Part shown: positions 62,003-64,000 of the stretch, one piece after another | Position numbering within the stretch: position 1 is the first letter of the stretch | How the letters are laid out: each line of letters starts with the position of its first letter | From: Gemmatimonadetes bacterium SCN 70-22 | Lineage (GTDB): Bacteria > Gemmatimonadota > Gemmatimonadetes > Gemmatimonadales > Gemmatimonadaceae | NCBI GenBank assembly: GCA_001724275.1 | Contig: MEDZ01000014.1 | Span: 38,720 to 102,719, forward strand | Length of the DNA stretch: 64,000 nucleotides | Reading direction: 5' to 3' | Notes under the pieces: generated by a model | The model's database searches: none | Seen by the model: the letters and a program-made list of their open reading frames with translations, nothing else | What the model was told of the DNA's origin: nothing | Made by a program: the position numbers and the translations under genes

Positions 62003-62512
62003 ATGTCCATTGCCGACACCATCGTTGCCGAGTTCGACCACGAGACCACCACCACCCGCAAGTTCCTCGAGCGCACCCCGGCTGCCGCCGCCGGCTGGAA
62101 GCCACACGAGAAGTCGATGACGCTCGGGCAGCTGGCGGCGCACCTGGCCAACCTCCCGTCGTGGGGCGGCTCCATGTTGCTCCTGCCGGAGCTCGACATC
62201 GCCCCCGTCGGGCAGCCGCCGCTCAAGGGGCCGGACTTCCAGTCGACCGAGGCGCTGTTGGCCACCTTCGACCGGAACGTCGCCGAGGCGCGCACCATCC
62301 TGGCCGGGATGTCGGACGAGGAGTACGGGCGCCCCTGGACGCTGCTCGCGGGCGGCCAGCAGGTCTTCACCATCCCGCGCCTGGCGGTCGCGCGCACCTA
62401 CGTCCTGAACCATCTCATCCACCACCGCGGGCAGTACTCCGTGTACCTGCGCCTGCAAGACGTCCCGGTGCCGGGGAGCTACGGCCCCTCGGCTGACGAG
62501 ACCGGGATGTAG
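62003..62512 (+). CDS. DinB family protein
   Basis: 169 residues forming the DinB/YfiT-like four-helix bundle: FDHETTTTRKFLERTP, AGWKPHEKSMTLGQLAAHLANLPSW and VLNHLIHHRGQYSVYLRL. The three metal-ligand histidines are in AHLANL and HLIHHR. Members bind a divalent metal and some are bacillithiol or mycothiol transferases; the specific reaction is unknown. GGAG lies about 9 nt before the ATG. The acetyltransferase gene follows 9 nt later. Confidence 0.92.
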   Translation: MSIADTIVAEFDHETTTTRKFLERTPAAAAGWKPHEKSMTLGQLAAHLANLPSWGGSMLLLPELDIAPVGQPPLKGPDFQSTEALLATFDRNVAEARTILAGMSDEEYGRPWTLLAGGQQVFTIPRLAVARTYVLNHLIHHRGQYSVYLRLQDVPVPGSYGPSADETGM

Positions 62513-62521
62513 GAGGTTCGC

Positions 62522-62998
62522 ATGATCCGTCCCGTCACACCCGCCGATGCCGGGGGATGGCAGCTGATGCGCCAGGCGCTCTGGCCAGAGGGCTCCGAGG
62601 AGGCGCATGCGATCGACATCGCCCGCTTCTTCTGGTCGGGCGACGACACCGCCGCCTGCCTCGTGGCCGATGGTCCCGACGGGCTCATCGGCTTCGTCGA
62701 ACTCTCCATCCGCCCGTACGCCGAGGGGTGCGAGACCGGGCGCGTGGGCTACCTGGAGGGGTGGTACGTGGCGCCGCCCTGGCGGCGGCTGGGGGTGGGA
62801 CGGGCGCTGATAGCGGCAAGCGAGGAGTGGGCCCGCCAGCAGGGGTGCCTCGAGTTCGCCTCGGACACCCAGTGGGACAACGTTACCAGCCAGGCGGCCC
62901 ACCAGACGCTCGGCTTCGTCGAGACCGAGCGCATCGTCTGCTATCGCAAGTCGTTGACGGGGCGGGCAGCATCTCCGGTGCACACGCCTTTGTCCTGA
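62522..62998 (+). CDS. GNAT acetyltransferase, aminoglycoside 6'-N-acetyltransferase-like
   Basis: 158 residues. The GNAT fold shows acetyl-CoA loop VAPPWRRLGVGRALI (about 89-103). The pattern ALWPEGSEEAH at the N terminus, VGYLEGWYV, and FASDTQWDNVTSQAAHQTLGFVETERIV match chromosomal AAC(6')-type enzymes closely. It may acetylate aminoglycosides or a related amine; resistance is not shown by sequence alone. GGAGG lies 4 nt before the ATG, and it is likely in one operon with the DinB gene. Confidence 0.85.
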   Translation: MIRPVTPADAGGWQLMRQALWPEGSEEAHAIDIARFFWSGDDTAACLVADGPDGLIGFVELSIRPYAEGCETGRVGYLEGWYVAPPWRRLGVGRALIAASEEWARQQGCLEFASDTQWDNVTSQAAHQTLGFVETERIVCYRKSLTGRAASPVHTPLS

Positions 62999-63101
62999 GT
63001 CGTCAGGGGCGAGGGGGGTGTGCGCTTCTGATTGCCCTGGAGTTTCGGTTTTTGTTCGGTATTCAGGAAGGCTGGCGCCCTTCTGCTCGTTAGGCGCTTC
63101 T

Positions 63102-63125
63102 CGTCTTCTCGTCTTCTCGTCTTCT
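63102..63125. repeat. Octamer tandem repeat (CGTCTTCT)3, copy D
   Basis: Three perfect CGTCTTCT units plus a partial one, ending 9 nt before the GTG start of the ImuA-like gene, in place of a Shine-Dalgarno sequence. A CGTTAGGC octamer (63088-63095) adjoins it. Confidence 0.9.
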
Positions 63126-63134
63126 CGTCCTTCC

Positions 63135-64000
63135 GTGTCCCTCGCCACCCTCCGCCAGCAGATCGCCACCGTCATCGCCCCCCCGCCCATTCCCGGGGGT
63201 GGGGTGTCGACGGGCATCGCGGCACTCGATGCCGTGCTGACCGACGGCGGGCTTCCGTGCGGGCGGCTGACGGAGATCGTGGGCGGGCGCGGGAGCGGGA
63301 AGACGACGTTGGTCCGGGCAATCGTGGCCCAGGCGCTCGCGGACAAACGATGGGTTGCCTACATCGACGCGGGACGCACCCTTGCCCCTGCCGACTGGGC
63401 CTCGCTGGCGGCGTCGGAGCGGCTGTGGATCGTGCGCCCCCCCCCGCCGACGCCACGGGATGTCGCCACTGCGCGGGGCGCGCCCCTCCCGGCGAAGGGC
63501 GTGGCCCATGGGCCGTGGTGCGCCGACGTCCTCCTGCGGAGCGGGGCCTTCGGGTTGGTCGTGCTCGACGGGAGCGAGGGAGTACCGCACGGCGTGGCCG
63601 TGCGCCTCACGCGACTGGCCCGGGAGAGCAACGCGGCCTTCGTGATCCTGCGCGAGGAGGAGGATGAAGAACGGGAAGGCATGGGAGGACGGACCGGGCG
63701 AGCGAAACGGGGGGGCGTGATCGGGGGGGCGGTCCGCCTCAGGGTACGCCAACGCCCGCGCACCGGGGAGGGAGGGGAGGGCGAGGATGGTGAACGACGT
63801 GAGGGACGTGAGGGACGTGAGGGACGCAAAGGACGCGAAGGACACCCGGGAAGTCGCTGGGCAGTGTTAGGCCGCCGGCTGGCACGAGCGGAGGCAGGGG
63901 ATGGGGAAGGAAGGAGAGGCACGGCAGTCCCCGCAATCGCAACAGGACCAGCAGAACCAGCAGGGCCGGCAGGAACGGCAGGAACGGCAGGAACGGCCGG
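63135..64000 (+). CDS. imuA: ImuA/RecA-like ATPase, C-terminally incomplete (runs off window end)
   Basis: A forward frame opens at GTG 63135 (VSLATLRQQIATVIAPPP) and stays open to the window edge, at least 288 residues. GLPCGRLTEIVGGRGSGKTTLV holds the Walker A P-loop (about 50-57), as in RecA/ImuA; LVVLDGSEGVPHGVAV and RLTRLARESNAAFVIL fit the RecA-like core. ImuA works with ImuB and DnaE2 in mutagenic repair; those genes would lie beyond the edge. From about residue 215 the protein becomes low-complexity: 9-bp repeats encode GRE (63798-63842) and GTA (63969-63995). No strong ribosome site is present. Confidence 0.72.
   Translation, partial: MSLATLRQQIATVIAPPPIPGGGVSTGIAALDAVLTDGGLPCGRLTEIVGGRGSGKTTLVRAIVAQALADKRWVAYIDAGRTLAPADWASLAASERLWIVRPPPPTPRDVATARGAPLPAKGVAHGPWCADVLLRSGAFGLVVLDGSEGVPHGVAVRLTRLARESNAAFVILREEEDEEREGMGGRTGRAKRGGVIGGAVRLRVRQRPRTGEGGEGEDGERREGREGREGRKGREGHPGSRWAVLGRRLARAEAGDGEGRRGTAVPAIATGPAEPAGPAGTAGTAGTA
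63798..63842 (+). repeat. 9-bp tandem repeat in the ImuA-like gene
   Basis: Three exact CGTGAGGGA units then CGCAAAGGA and CGCGAAGGA (63798-63842), in frame as Arg-Glu-Gly or Arg-Lys-Gly. A second in-frame repeat, GCAGGAACG x3, lies at 63969-63995 and continues past the window end. Confidence 0.88.

Overview
This window is very GC-rich bacterial chromosome (about 70% GC by eye), densely packed with short spacers and many 1-4 nt start/stop overlaps. The base composition, the mix of secreted lipoproteins, DUF5916, DUF4097 and S9-peptidase genes, and the promoter style (TATNTT-type boxes 6-10 nt before start codons) suggest Gemmatimonadota. That assignment is inference from gene content; there is no rRNA in the window. 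Two tRNAs (Gln-CTG, Ala-CGC) are present.

Layout. 1-4.9 kb: a partial small gene, infA, a cold-shock gene, polX and ligA (information processing and repair). 5.3-10.8 kb: a tight five-gene operon with an AcsA-like acyl-CoA synthetase, E1-alpha, E1-beta and E2 of a 2-oxo-acid dehydrogenase, and an acyl carrier protein; it has no E3 and ends in a hairpin shared with tRNA-Gln. 11-20.6 kb: lipoproteins, a photolyase, a KGG stress protein, RNase Z, DUF2203, a class-V aminotransferase, a hydroxyisobutyrate-dehydrogenase-type enzyme and a small HMA-like protein. 20.7-27.7 kb: a large DUF5916 outer-membrane-type protein, MgtE, an EamA transporter, SURF1 and DUF72. 27.7-29.5 kb: an SPFH/band-7 operon with a ribbon-helix-helix protein and small membrane proteins behind a symmetric operator-like site.

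29.5-34 kb: a MacB/Att-type ABC exporter operon whose last gene fuses a permease-like membrane anchor to a CrtC/AttH-like domain. 34-36.8 kb: mntH-usp-mntR with a DtxR-type box upstream. 36.8-44.1 kb: polysaccharide deacetylase, serine hydrolase, NUDIX, rhodanese, a dicarboxylate symporter, a CotH-like secreted protein and DUF4956. 44.2-50.9 kb: a large Eco57I/PglX-type adenine methyltransferase and an SNF2 helicase separated by small orphan ORFs, a candidate restriction or defence module. 51-56 kb: HAD phosphatase, ECF sigma/anti-sigma with two DUF4097 proteins, and a Bax-inhibitor-1 protein. 56-64 kb: pterin dehydratase, amidase, S9 peptidase, a radical SAM protein riddled with minisatellites, DinB, an AAC(6')-like acetyltransferase and the start of an ImuA-like gene that runs off the window.

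Two signals cut across the whole window. The octamer CGTTAGGC/GCCTAACG occurs 16 times, inside genes (where it often forces the rare Leu codon TTA), across stop codons and between genes. Short tandem repeats (7, 8, 9, 12, 13 and 18 bp units) also recur: one octamer unit appears in four separate spacers, and one heptamer unit appears both in a spacer and inside a coding sequence.
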